NCBI GenBank assembly: GCA_037447605.1
Contig: CM074809.1
Location: 665,705 to 729,704 of the forward strand
Source of the DNA: Zygnema circumcarinatum
Lineage: Eukaryota > Streptophyta > Zygnematophyceae > Zygnematales > Zygnemataceae
DNA length: 64,000 nt
Direction of reading: 5' to 3'
Positions within the stretch are counted from its first letter, which is position 1. The number at the start of each line of letters is the position of its first letter. Made by a program: the position numbers and the translations under genes. Of the stretch, positions 9,112 to 21,128 are shown in pieces. Under the pieces are notes generated by a model. That model was given only the letters and a program-made list of their open reading frames with translations, had not been told where the DNA came from and searched no databases.

Positions 9112-11488
9112 ATGGAGCGCCTTCCGACTCCCTCGCTCAGAGCCGTAGAAACCACGAGTTCTTGGAATGCACTGCGTCCAGCAGCCATGGCCTGCGGGAG
9201 CTTCCACAGTGCCCTATTTCTCCACACATCGGCCGCATTTTCATGTAAAAGCGAGAATTTCAGATCAAAACCTGATGGAAATAATCTTGTAGCAATTGCA
9301 AAATGCCTTCCAGTGTTTGCAAATTATGCACAAGAAACAGTTTCAAGCAGAGTCCCTGGAACTCTTCTCCCTGCAGTAGGCCCTGCAGCATGGTTCGGAA
9401 ATGCAATGGCTCTTCAAGACACGTGGAAGCATCAGCTATCTCCTACACACTTGCGGGAGCTGGATGCTGCCATATCCTTAGCAGAGCAGCAAGGCCACGC
9501 CATAGAAGAGATTACAGCCGACTCTTTTCCTCTCCCTTCCCTCAGATTTGAACTCCAAAAGCTGCAAGAGGAAGTTCTCTGCGGCTGCGGCTTCTTGCTA
9601 CTTAGAGGGCTGCCAGTCCATCGTTACTCCAGATGGCAGGCCATAGCTGCTTTCTGGGGAATAGGAACGTGCTTTGGATGGGCAGTGCCTCAGAACAGGC
9701 AGGGCCATCTTGTTGGCCATGTGCGAGACCTCGGGAACGATCCTTCCATGTAAATCATCTGCTTGTCTACTTGTTTAGTTTGCTTGCTTCATTCCTTGAT
9801 TAAGCAGTTGCATAGATGTGCTCTACTGTCACAATTATTTTGAGAGTGTTTGGATAACGAAACCTGACTCAGCCCAGCGGGCAGCTTGACAATTGTTCTC
9901 ACAAAAAAAAGTCTCCTTTTTTGTGCTGGGAGAGTGCAGACCAACAGTGCGAATATACTCCACGAATGCTGCACAACCATTTCACACTGACTCCTGCGAC
10001 GTTGTTGGGCTGCTTTGCCTTCATCCTGCCAGGTTATTCCAAAATCTTTGAAAAAGATAGATAGAAAAAAAAAAAAAGTGAGGGAGGAGGAAAGGAAAAC
10101 TAGGTCCTAGATTTAAAAAGGAGCCTGTTTAAGTGGCTTTCAAATAGGCATGTATCGTTCCACCTTGTATCCTGCCCTTTGTGAGAATGCCAGGAAGTCC
10201 TTGCTTCAGAATACACGAGTCATGAAGTCGAAAGTCGAAGAAGTTCGCATACAATTAGATAAAGCATGACAAGTGTATCGATACGGACGTTGGGAGGGAG
10301 CTGGAGGGAGTTGTTTCATGATGTTTAGGTTGAGATTTCGCACCAATGATGGGTGAACGCAGAGAAGGGGGCCTCAGCAGCGTGTCCAGTTCTGTCACCA
10401 TCTATAATGAGATGCTCCAGGTGTGTCTTAGCGGCTGAAACAGACAATACGGCACATATGATGGTGGCCCTTGTCATTGAAAACTTGCAGAAACTGAAAC
10501 TGAACTGGAAAGTAGGTTGGAAAAGCTTGTGAAGGACATAGTGTTCAGCTCAATTGTAGTCGATATCCTTGAAGGCGCTTCTCTAAATTCATTATCTTGA
10601 CGAAGCTCACAAATTTTAACGGTGAACGTTTTCCGTTAGGTCTTGAATTTTGGAGATCTTGGCTGAATTAGGATATGCATTGTTCTGCAGGAGAGACCAG
10701 ACCTAGTCCAAATTCTCCATGAGCCCTTTTACTATGACCGAAAGGGAGAAATCCCAGCAGGCAAGCTCCCATATTACAAAATGCCAGTAATGCACACCTA
10801 TGGAGGCAACCTTTCTGTCATTTATGCGCGAGGATTCATACAAGCTGCACAACGCTTCCCAGAAGTGCCGCGATTGACCCCATTGCAGGTAGGCAATTGC
10901 ATTCAAGTTGACAGAAAATAGTTATGAGAAGGGCCTATAAGTTTAACCTTCCTTTGTACATCGCTGTGATTTCCAGCCAATTTTCAAAAGCCAATCTACA
11001 TGGGAAGTCTATATTCCACAACGCATGATGTTTCGGGCCTTGAGTCGTATTGGAATGCGTAGTCTTCTAGTGTGGACCACGATAAATACGAACCCACACT
11101 TATTGGTGCAGTTGCGCGCATGATGCTAATTTGTGCAGATAGAAGCATTAGATATGATGGACGCTTTGGCGGCGCGTCCGGACATCCGATTGGACATGAA
11201 TCTTGAACCGGGAGATATGCAGTTTCTGCACAATCATCAGGTTTGTTAAGAAATGGAGTGTTTGAGTAGGTCCTTCGGAGGAAATGGTAAGTCTCTGTCC
11301 GTAGGGATGGTTAGAATATAAGTTATTGCTTGTGACTTAAGTTTGTTCCAAACACTTTGTTGCATGGCAACAGTGCATGCAGATCTGTTGCTGCTTATGC
11401 AGGCTGCTTCTGTCTTGCATGCTTTTATTTGATGCTGCTATTGTGATGTTATTTCTGAGGACGAGTAATGTCCAGTCCTTGTTCCCCT

Positions 11489-11523
<35 letters not shown>

Positions 11524-12130
11524 TTTCTTCTTCTTTCTTCTTCTTTCTTCAGACAGTCCATGCTCGCACTGCATTCTCTGACTTTGAAGAGGAGGACCGC
11601 AAGCGCCATTTGCTGCGGCTATGGCTCTCTCCGCCCAATGGCCGCCCTCTGCCGCCTATCTTCGCTGAACGCTACGGAAGCGTCAAGGTGCGAACTGCTG
11701 CTCACCAACTCATAGGGAAGGGGAGAGTGAGGGAGAGGGGGCAGGAGTGAGAGTGAGGAGGAGGACGATGGAGCGAGAGAAAAGGGGACAATGGGACAAG
11801 CAGGGGAAGTGAACGAAAAATGGTAGGGGCGTAAGATGAGAGGATGGGATTAGGGAGGAGAGAGGAGAGTGAGCGCCGGCCGGCGGGAGGGGGTGGTAAC
11901 CCCTTTTCCGGGTAACTCATCATTTACTAAACGATGTCGCTGATCAGCGATTGGTCACTATTCGCTTAGCTGTTGATTAATTTCCGTTGAATACGTCGGC
12001 CTTCTCACTTTGTTTACACTCAAACATTTAGCTCGTTGCGAAAGCTTGTTTCTGTTGGCAGGTCGGAAAAGATCGGGGAGGTATCAAGTGCCCGGGGGTG
12101 ACGCCATTTGTCCCTTTAGACCCCTCTTGA
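9112..12130 (+). CDS. TauD/TfdA-like Fe(II)/2-oxoglutarate dioxygenase, copy A (intact)
   Basis: Exons: 9112-9749, 9940-10032, 10363-10420, 10691-10888, 11139-11240, 11553-11687, 12062-12130; 430 residues, phases closed. Residues 1-70 look like an organelle-targeting or linker region (Ser/Ala/Arg-rich). The double-stranded beta-helix fold follows: HLVGHVRDLGNDP, then YSTNAAQPFHTDSCDVVGLL with metal ligands His228 and Asp230, GGLSSVSSSVTIYNEMLQ, LEPGDMQFLHNHQTVHART with distal ligand His366, RKRHLLRLWLSP with 2-oxoglutarate-binding Arg385, and a C-terminal RYGSVKVGKDRGGI. All catalytic residues are present. The family oxidises small organic acids or metabolites; the substrate here is unknown. 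I began at the ATG at 9112 because the frame upstream starts only with GTG. Sequence is the same as copy D throughout the exons as far as I can read. Confidence 0.85.
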
Positions 12131-12286
12131 TTCGAATTTTTTTTTGGCAGTGTTTCGTTTACCTCGTTAGCAGCCATTGTCGAGCTCTTCTCAAATGCCT
12201 AAACGATGACATGGACAATGTAGATGTGGACACAACTTTGCTTTTGCGGAAGGTGCCTTTCTTGAAGTTGTAGCTTCCGTTGATCC

Positions 12287-12905
12287 CTGGATATGAATAG
12301 GAAGATGGAACTGCATTTCATGGAAGGTTGTTAGAAGTAAAAGGGTGCAAGTAGAATGTTTCGTTGAAGATGCTGCGGAGGTTGCTAAAAGGGTTTCAGG
12401 TTTTTAAAGGCACTTTAAGGCTTTCGATGGAATTTCGGATTCACAGGATTCTTAGGATTGGTACACTTTTTCAGGGTTTTCAGCCACTGATTTCGAGTGA
12501 TCGACGTGATCTTGTAGTGGAGAGCATAGCGCGAGTGTTCAGGCAAAGCGCGTGAACTGCCAGTCGTAGTGAAAAGCTTGTTCTTCCGAAGGGGCACCTT
12601 CTTGTTGCCATTTTTTCATTGACACTGCCGCTGCCGCTGTGGACCACAAACATGTTTTTGTATACTACGAGTACTTTCTCCCCTCCGTTCCTTTTGGAGA
12701 TTTCGTCCGTTTTCGGATACTGTCATGCTCGCTACGGGCATTCCTCGGCTCTTGCTCTCGGCTCCGTTGGCAATAGCCATTTGCCAATGGGACCTGCAAC
12801 ATGTGGCCCTTTACCGCAGACTCCACCCTGTTCAAATGCCAATGCCAGTGCGTCCACGCATTCTGGTGAGACGACATCCGCAATAGTGAAAGTAAAAGCA
12901 ATTTT
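12287..12905 (+). pseudogene. Unidentified gene-like fragment, unit A
   Basis: Gene-like sequence downstream of the dioxygenase. It reads in pieces as CFVEDAAEVAKRVSG, DLVVESIARVFRQSA (followed by a stop) and VDHKHVFVYYEYFLPSV. Compared with 37685-38215 it has 2- and 3-bp indels that shift frames. I do not recognise the family. It recurs in all four units and again after gene 2, so it may be the remnant of a third gene once adjacent to the NXPE-like locus. Confidence 0.4.
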
Positions 12906-13085
12906 TTTTTTTTAATTACCTTTTTGTATATTTGGTGGCCTCGCCATCGTGAGTTCAAAATCCCATTTTCCCGCTTAAAAGCAATTTCTGGCAGGTACCT
13001 CTCCTGCAAAGCTCAGCTTGTCGACAAAGGAGCTTGGAGACGCGTAATCGTACCATTCGTACGGCAAGTGGTACGGTCTATAGTA

Positions 13086-13642
13086 CAGTGGGGGGTCCTC
13101 GTATTTACCACCCCAAGGAGTGCGTCCTCAATATTTTCGCCCCAATTTTGCCGAAACCACTTTTTTGTACGGCAACTTATGTTAGCCGTACTGTCCGTAC
13201 TGTCCGTACTGTCTGTACTAGCCGTTACGGGCTTACGCAAAACGCACCCAATCTCCCCGCTCGTGCCGCCGTAAGAGGCGCTCGCTCTTCTCCCCATCTT
13301 CTTGATTTCGATACGATACGATACGATACGATATTGTCAATACGATACGAAACTCCCCGATACGGTACTCTCCGTACTAGCCGTACGAGCTGTAGTAGCC
13401 GTTACGGGTCTCATTTAAACTCTCCGACAGTATATGCGTTACGATATGTCACGATACGATACGATGCTAAATGATACAGTACGCTACGGTACGATATGGT
13501 TTGGTACGATACGTACGGTTCAACATGAACTCTAACATAATACCCCCCGTCTATTCGTAACACGAACCTTATATATGCAAATTTAATATTTTCGCCTCAT
13601 TTTGCCCGGAACCAGGGTGGAAAATATGAGGACCCCCTACTG
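13086..13642. mobile_element. Tc1/mariner-like MITE (557 bp), unit A
   Basis: Bounded by TA on both sides (13084-13085 and 13643-13644). The terminal inverted repeats are about 28 bp with three mismatches, starting CAGTGGGGGGTCCTC on the left and CAGTAGGGGGTCCTC (reverse complement) on the right. The subterminal AATATTTTCGCC block is present as a direct repeat at both ends. The interior is rich in GATAC/TACG repeats and has no transposase. It sits about 90 bp upstream of the copied NXPE exon 1. Unit D lacks it. Confidence 0.88.
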
Positions 13643-13732
13643 TACGAACATGGTACATTGACCGTACGGTCCTTACATTCTTCCGTCTCCTTGACTTTGC
13701 TCTGCCCTTCCCTTTCTTGGTCGCAGGCCGCT

Positions 13733-14221
13733 ATGGATCGCTGCAGCGCAGCCGCCCGGACTGCAACTGGCCGCCTCCTCTCCCTTCGCAAAGCGCCTGC
13801 CTGTTCCGCCCCGGGGCCCGGCTATGGCTGCCGGCTCCAACTCCGCCTTCCCCTTGTTCTCCCTCCTCCCTCCATTGCTCGCCGCCATGCAGGATCCTGG
13901 CAGCTGCTGCAACACCTGTCCTGCGCGGATACGACACCAGAACGCTCCCTGGCCCTCCCACGGAGATGCCGCGTGGCACGTCTCCGCCGCCTTTCCAAAG
14001 CGAGGCGTTACACTCCAAGACGTGGAGTTTGGAAAATCGCACTTCTGGTTCTTCACAGCGGAGGAGCAGTTCAAAGGAAGGCCATGGCTTCCGGGGCTTA
14101 GAGCGGAAGGGCTCAGTGCGGAGGAAGGAGCTGGAGGCGAAAGAGGAGGAGTGCTGGGAGGGGGTGGCGGTGGGCTGGAGGGAGGGAGGCGATGATTTAG
14201 AACACCACGTTCGAATCGCAG
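13733..14221 (+). pseudogene. NXPE-like exon 1 fragment, unit A (frameshifted)
   Basis: Promoter-proximal copy of exon 1 of the NXPE-like gene, with the donor CGCAG/GTGTGC retained. Its length (489) is not in phase with the intact copies (490 or 493). Small indels around 13845-13915 shift the frame after the hydrophobic segment. Exons 2-7 are absent because the unit ends in intron 1. Confidence 0.8.
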
Positions 14222-14732
14222 GTGTGCTTTTCTTTCTCTGACACTGCCCCACCACCCTCCCTCCCTCCCTCCGTCCCACCCTCCCTCTCCCTCTCTCTGT
14301 CTCTCTCTCTCGCTCTCGGTCTCTCTCTCTATCTCTCTAGCTCTCTTTTGATCTCTATCGGTCTCGCTCTCCTCCTCTCACTCTCTTCTCCTTTCTCTCT
14401 CTGCCTTCCTCTGCCCTCCCTCCTGTATATGTGGTCCCATGTTTCACGTATGCTACCCGGCCGCCGTTTATATGAAGATATTAGGATGCATTTAAGATTT
14501 AATTTAATTTTTAACGGCCTCCAGCTCTTAAGCTTCCAATACTGCTCTGACTTACTGCCCCAACTTCCTGCTGCTGCCCATACATGTAGATGTAGTGTAC
14601 AATAGGGGTATAGCCTAGAATAGTACAATGTACGGTCCTTACCTGTTGTCGGCGGTCAAGGAGATTCGGTCACTGTCTGAACTAGACCGAAAAGTTCCGT
14701 CGGGTAGTGGGAACATGGGGAGTCGAGTTTGG

Positions 14733-15143
14733 CTACGTGGCGGGCGGCGATAGGCCGCACCGACACGAGACTAATTTAGAATGAATGCGGTTGCGTCACG
14801 GCGCGCAGCGATAGGCCGCGTGGCCAGTTTGTGCAGGGTTGGTACTTAGTTGGAGCCGCGAAGTTTCGTGAAGGCTGGCGCGTGGAGGGAGGACGTTTCC
14901 GGTACGGACAGTCCCCAGTGGCCATGGCGGCCCTAGGCTGAGCTCCAGCGCGGCGCGGTCCCCAGTGGGACTGTCCCGTACCGGAAAACGCCCTCCCCTT
15001 CCCACGCGCCAGCTTCCCGAAGCTTCGCACCCACACCAGTGTACTAAGCTATCTAACGGTGCGGCTCATCACCGCACACCACGTGGCACACCTACACATC
15101 GATTCTAGACAAGTCAAGAGTCTTCTATCGCCGCGCGCCTCGT
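14733..15143. repeat. Long inverted repeat, unit B
   Basis: Same foldback as at 7815-8230. The core arms share CTGGCGCGTGG and CGGTACGGACAGTCCC with the reverse complement on the right. Several single-base indels relative to unit A. Confidence 0.8.
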
Positions 15144-16011
15144 GCGAGTGCGCGCGTCCGAGATCTCCGCAAAATTATGAGCTGGACCGGCCAGCATGTG
15201 GCGGCTCACTATTGAACAACTGATAGCCAATCAACATGTGCCACGTGTTATTCATATGTCGTGGTACATTGTGATTGGTCCAGGTCACAATGTAGGTATT
15301 TCTCCTTTCCTCGAAACTGTGACCGGGCAACATTTATACGGACATCACTTTGAGCCGGCTTTGGCGGGACACGTGGGCGCGTGCCATTCGCTGGGACCGT
15401 GCCCGGCTGCAGATCGAACGGTTTTTGTGGTGCGATCTGCGAGGGAATCGACGGCCATTTTTACCGCACGTGTGAAGGACGGACACCCGCGAACGATCTC
15501 GTGGCGGACGGATCTTCCGCTCCGAGCAGATTCGGGCAGGCCGATATTTTTTTCTCCCAAAAAAAAAATTTGAGGGGACTGAGATATTCAAAATGAGGTG
15601 ACGGGGTATCATTTTCCGTGTTTTGCAAAAATAAAATCTGCCCGACGGAAAAAGGTTTGCATCGATTCCAAAAGGTGTGAAAAAGTACTTTCCGTTTTTC
15701 TAACCTTTTGTCGATTTTAAAACTGCCCGGGTGAAAACGGGTGTCTATCCAAAAAAGGAGTGGATTTATCACTACCCTTTTTAATTCAGACTTGTGATGA
15801 TGATGATGGAGATGCACAGGGGAAAGCACTTGTACGGACGTACAGTCCGTACACTCGTACGAAAACCACCGAACGAGTGAGGGAGTACGACAAAGCTGCC
15901 CCTGTCCGTTCTATGCTCGCAGTTACACCGTAAACAGCAAAGAACAGTTTTGTCACTCCTGTGAGCCGTTATTTGCAACAGGCAAGTTACAGTTATGCAT
16001 TCAACTGCCAC

Positions 16012-18388
16012 ATTGAGCGCCTTCCGACTTCTCGCTCAGAGCCGTAGAAACCACGAGTTCTTGGAATGCACTGCGTCCAGCAGCCATGGCCTGCGGGAGC
16101 TTCCACAGTGCCCTATTTCTCCACACATCGGCCGCATCTTCATGTAAAAGCGAGAATTTCAGATCAAAACCTGATGGAAATAATCTGTAGCAATTGCAAA
16201 ATGCCTTCCAGTGTTTCTGCAAATTATGCACAAGAAACAGTCAAGCAGAGTCCCTGGAATCCTTCTCCCTGCAGTAGTGGCCCCGCAGCGGTTCGAAATG
16301 CAATGGTTTTTCAAGACACGTGGAGGCATCAGCTATCTCCTACACACTTGCGGGAGCTGGATGCTGCCATATCCTTAGCAGAGCAGCAAGGCCACGCCAT
16401 AGAAGAGATTACAGCCGACTTTTTCCTCTCCCTTCCTGATTTGAACCTGTGCTGCAAGAGGAAGTTCCTGCGGCTGCGGCTTGCTACTTAGAGTGGGCTG
16501 CCAGTCCATCGTTACTCCAGATGGCAGGCCATAGCTGCTTTCTGGGGAATAGGAACGTGCTTTGGATGGGCAGTGCCTCAGAACAGGCAGGGCCATCTTG
16601 TTGGCCATGTGCGAGACCTCGGGAACGATCCTTCCATGTAACCCATTCTGCTTGTTCACTGTTTAGTTTGTTTAAGCTTCATTCCTTTTGATTAAGCAGC
16701 TGCATGGTAGATGTGCTCTACCGTCAGCTAAATTATTTTGAGAGTGTTTCTGATAACGAAACCTGACTCAGCCCAGCGGGCAGCTTGACAATTGTTCTCA
16801 CAAAAAAAAGTCTCCTTTTTTGTGCTGGGAGAGTGCAGACCAACAGTGCGAATATACTCCACGAATGCTGCACAACCATTTCACACTGACTCCTGCGACG
16901 TTGTTGGGCTGCTTTGCCTTCATCCTGCCAGGTTATTCCAAAATCTTTGAAAAAGATAGATAGAAAAAAAAAAAAAGTGAGGGAGGAGGAAAGGAAAACT
17001 AGGTCCTAGATTTAAAAAGGAGCCTGTTTAAGTGGCTTTCAAATAGGCATGTATCGTTCCACCTTGTATCCTGCCCTTTGTGAGAATGCCAGGAAGTCCT
17101 TGCTTCAGAATACACGAGTCATGAAGTCGAAAGTCGAAGAAGTTCGCATACAATTAGATAAAGCATGACAAGTGTATCGATACGGACGTTGGGAGGGAGC
17201 TGGAGGGAGTTGTTTCATGATGTTTAGGTTGAGATTTCGCACCAATGATGGGTGAACGCAGAGAAGGGGGCCTCAGCAGCGTGTCCAGTTCTGTCACCAT
17301 CTATAATGAGATGCTCCAGGTGTGTCTTAGCGGCTGAAACAGACAATACGGCACATATGATGGTGGCCCTTGTCATTGAAAACTTGCAGAAACTGAAACT
17401 GAACTGGAAAGTAGGTTGGAAAAGCTTGTGAAGGACATAGTGTTCAGCTCAATTGTAGTCGATATCCTTGAAGGCGCTTCTCTAAATTCATTATCTTGAC
17501 GAAGCTCACAAATTTTAACGGTGAACGTTTTTCCGTTAGGTCTTGAATTTTGGAGATCTTGGCTGAATTAGGATATGCATTGTTCTGCAGGAGAGACCAG
17601 ACCTAGTCCAAATTCTCCATGAGCCCTTTTACTATGACCGAAAGGGAGAAATCCCAGCAGGCAAGCTCCCATATTACAAAATGCCAGTAATGCACACCTA
17701 TGGAGGCAACCTTTCTGTCATTTATGCGCGAGGATTCATACAAGCTGCACAACGCTTCCCAGAAGTGCCGCGATTGACCCCATTGCAGGTAGGCAATTGC
17801 ATTCAAGTTGACAGAAAATAGTTATGAGAAGGGCCTATAAGTTTAACCTTCCTTTGTACATCGCTGTGATTTCCAGCCAATTTTCAAAAGCCAATCTACA
17901 TGGGAAGTCTATATTCCACAACGCATGATGTTTCGGGCCTTGAGTCGTATTGGAATGCGTAGTCTTCTAGTGTGGACCACGATAAATACGAACCCACACT
18001 TATTGGTGCAGTTGCGCGCATGATGCTAATTTGTGCAGATAGAAGCATTAGATATGATGGACGCTTTGGCGGCGCGTCCGGACATCCGATTGGACATGAA
18101 TCTTGAACCGGGAGATATGCAGTTTCTGCACAATCATCAGGTTTGTTAAGAAATGGAGTGTTTGAGTAGGTCCTTCGGAGGAAATGGTAAGTCTCTGTCC
18201 GTAGGGATGGTTAGAATATAAGTTATTGCTTGTGACTTAAGTTTGTTCCAAACACTTTGTTGCATGGCAACAGTGCATGCAGATCTGTTGCTGCTTATGC
18301 AGGCTGCTTCTGTCTTGCATGCTTTTATTTGATGCTGCTATTGTGATGTTATTTCTGAGGACGAGTAATGTCCAGTCCTTGTTCCCCT

Positions 18389-18423
<35 letters not shown>

Positions 18424-19029
18424 TTTCTTCTTCTTTCTTCTTCTTTCTTCAGACAGTCCATGCTCGCACTGCATTCTCTGACTTTGAAGAGGAGGACCGC
18501 AAGCGCCATTTGCTGCGGCTATGGCTCTCTCCGCCCAATGGCCGCCCTCTGCCGCCTATTCGCTGAACGCTACGAAGCTGCCAAGGTGCTAACTGCTGCT
18601 CACCAACCTATAGGGAAGGGGAGAGGAGGGAGAGGGGGGCAGAGTGAGAGTGAGGAGGAGGACGATGGAGCGAGAGAAAAGGGGACAATGGGACAAGCAG
18701 GGGAAGTGAACGAAAAATGGTAGGGGCGTAAGATGAGAGGATGGGATTAGGGAGGAGAGAGGAGAGGAGAGGGAGGGAGGTGGAGGTGGTGGTAACCCTT
18801 TTCCGGGTAACTCATCATTTACTAAACGATGTCGCTGATCAGCGATTGGTCACTATTCGCTTAGCTGTTGATTACCCCCGCTGAATACGTCGGCCTTCAC
18901 TTTGTTTTTCTTACACTCAAACATTTAGCCTGCTAAGTAAAGCTTGTTTCCTAAGCTGGCAGGTCGGAAAAAGATCGAGGTATCAAGTGCCCGGGGTGAC
19001 GCCATTTGTCCCTTTAGACCCCTCTTGAT
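16012..19029 (+). pseudogene. TauD-like dioxygenase copy B (broken)
   Basis: Aligned exons run parallel to copy A. The start ATG is changed to ATTG at about 16011-16015. Exon 1 has several small indels, for example at 16240-16300 and at 16440-16500, where the LQKLQEEVLCGCG segment is lost. Exons 2-5 appear unchanged. Exon 6 is shifted after PLPP (18556-18590), giving an early TGA. Exon 7 (18962-19029) has single-base indels. As written the gene cannot encode the enzyme. The clustering of indels leaves open that part of the damage is consensus error. Confidence 0.75.
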
Positions 19030-19185
19030 TCGAATTTTTTTTTGGCAGTGTTTCGTTTACCTCGTTAGCAGCCATTGTCGAGCTCTTCTCAAATGCCTAA
19101 ACGATGACATGGACAATGTAGATGTGGACACAACTTTGCTTTTGCGGAAGGTGCCTTTCTTGAAGTTGTAGCTTCCGTTGATCCC

Positions 19186-19803
19186 TGGATATGAATAGGA
19201 AGATGGAACTGCATTTCATGGAAGGTTGTTAGAAGTAAAAGGGTGCAAGTAGAATGTTTCGTTGAAGATGCTGCGGAGGTTGCTAAAAGGGTTTCAGGTT
19301 TTTAAAGGCACTTTAAGGCTTTCGATGGAATTTCGGATTCACAGGATTCTTAGGATTGGTACACTTTTTCAGGGTTTTCAGCCACTGATTTCGAGTGATC
19401 GACGTGATCTTGTAGTGGAGAGCATAGCGCGAGTGTTCAGGCAAAGCGCGTGAACTGCCAGTCGTAGTGAAAAGCTTGTTCTTCCGAAGGGGCACCTTCT
19501 TGTTGCCATTTTTTCATTGACACTGCCGCTGCCGCTGTGGACCACAAACATGTTTTTGTATACTACGAGTACTTTCTCCCCTCCGTTCCTTTTGGAGATT
19601 TCGTCCGTTTTCGGATACTGTCATGCTCGCTACGGGCATTCCTCGGCTCTTGCTCTCGGCTCCGTTGGCAATAGCCATTTGCCAATGGACCTGCAACATG
19701 TGGCCCTTTACCGCAGACTCCACCCTGTTCAAATGCCAATGCCAGTGCGTCCACGCATTCTGGTGAGACGACATCCGCAATAGTGAAAGTAAAAGCAATT
19801 TTT
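19186..19803 (+). pseudogene. Unidentified gene-like fragment, unit B
   Basis: Near-identical to the unit A fragment apart from a single-base loss near 19688 (CAATGGACCTG against CAATGGGACCTG) and a different poly-T length before 19830. Confidence 0.4.
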
Positions 19804-19985
19804 TTTTTTTAATTACCTTTTTTTTGTATATTTGGTGGCCTCGCCATCGTGAGTTCAAAATCCCATTTTCCCGCTTAAAAGCAATTTCTGGCAGGTACCT
19901 CTCCTGCAAAGCTCAGCTTGTCGACAAAGGAGCTTGGAGACGCGTAATCGTACCATTCGTACGGCAAGTGGTACGGTCTATAGTA

Positions 19986-20542
19986 CAGTGGGGGGTCCTC
20001 GTATTTACCACCCCAAGGAGTGCGTCCTCAATATTTTCGCCCCAATTTTGCCGAAACCACTTTTTTGTACGGCAACTTATGTTAGCCGTACTGTCCGTAC
20101 TGTCCGTACTGTCTGTACTAGCCGTTACGGGCTTACGCAAAACGCACCCAATCTCCCCGCTCGTGCCGCCGTAAGAGGCGCTCGCTCTTCTCCCCATCTT
20201 CTTGATTTCGATACGATACGATACGATACGATATTGTCAATACGATACGAAACTCCCCGATACGGTACTCTCCGTACTAGCCGTACGAGCTGTAGTAGCC
20301 GTTACGGGTCTCATTTAAACTCTCCGACAGTATATGCGTTACGATATGTCACGATACGATACGATGCTAAATGATACAGTACGCTACGGTACGATATGGT
20401 TTGGTACGATACGTACGGTTCAACATGAACTCTAACATAATACCCCCCGTCTATTCGTAACACGAACCTTATATATGCAAATTTAATATTTTCGCCTCAT
20501 TTTGCCCGGAACCAGGGTGGAAAATATGAGGACCCCCTACTG
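19986..20542. mobile_element. Tc1/mariner-like MITE (557 bp), unit B
   Basis: Same element, position and flanking TA dinucleotides as in unit A, with identical length. It was therefore present before the unit was duplicated. Confidence 0.88.
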
Positions 20543-20632
20543 TACGAACATGGTACATTGACCGTACGGTCCTTACATTCTTCCGTCTCCTTGACTTTGC
20601 TCTGCCCTTCCCTTTCTTGGTCGCAGGCCGCT

Positions 20633-21128
20633 ATGGATCGCTGCAGCGCAGCCGCCCGGACTGCAACTGGCCGCCTCCTCTCCCTTCGCAAAGCGCCTGC
20701 CTGTTCCGCCCCGGGGCCCGGCTATGGCTGCCGGCTCCAACCTCGCCTTCTCTCCCTTGTTCTCCTCCTCTCCATTGCTCGCCGCCATGGCGGATCCCAA
20801 GCGGTGCCGCTGCGGGGCCTCCGTCCTGGTGCGGATACGCATACCAGAACGCTCCCTGGCCCTCCCACGGAGATGCCGCGTGGCACGTCTCCGCCGCCTT
20901 TCCAAAGCGAGGCGTTACACTCCAAGACGTGGAGTTTGGAAAATCGCACTTCTGGTTCTTCACAGCGGAGGAGCGGTTCAAAGGAAGGCCATGGCTTCCG
21001 GGGCTTAGAGCGGAAGGGCTCAGTGCGGAGGAAGGAGCTGGAGGCGAAAGTGGAGGTGTGCTGGTTGGGGGTGGCGGTGGGCGGGTGGGAGGGAGGCGAT
21101 GATTTAGAACACCACGTTCGAATCGCAG
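20633..21128 (+). pseudogene. NXPE-like exon 1 fragment, unit B
   Basis: Copy of exon 1 with the donor retained. The frame stays open to the donor (496 nt, same phase as intact copies), but about 20 codons after the hydrophobic stretch are altered (around 20795-20845). No downstream exons. Confidence 0.8.

Larger units (their letters stand above)
7600..14524 (+). repeat. Tandem unit A of the dioxygenase/NXPE-exon-1 array
   Basis: First of four direct units. It starts at AGCTCTTAAGCTTCC and ends in GGCCTCCAG inside a copy of NXPE intron 1. Order: long inverted repeat, dioxygenase gene, unidentified fragment, MITE, NXPE promoter and exon 1, CT tract. The junction to unit B at about 14524 (CTCCAG/CTCTTAAG) shows only 2-4 bp of microhomology. 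Confidence 0.9.

Noticed and set aside
10703-10906. Minus-strand 67-codon frame repeated in each unit
   Set aside because: Antisense to dioxygenase exon 4, which has the family sequence on the plus strand.
11337-11609. Minus-strand Arg/Lys-rich frame repeated in each unit
   Set aside because: Lies opposite the polypyrimidine tract and exon 6 of the dioxygenase; a shadow of the intron.
13013-13474. Frames with TIRYDT or STDSTDST repeats in the array
   Set aside because: Produced by the TACG/GATAC repeats of the MITE interior; they span its boundary and the promoter.
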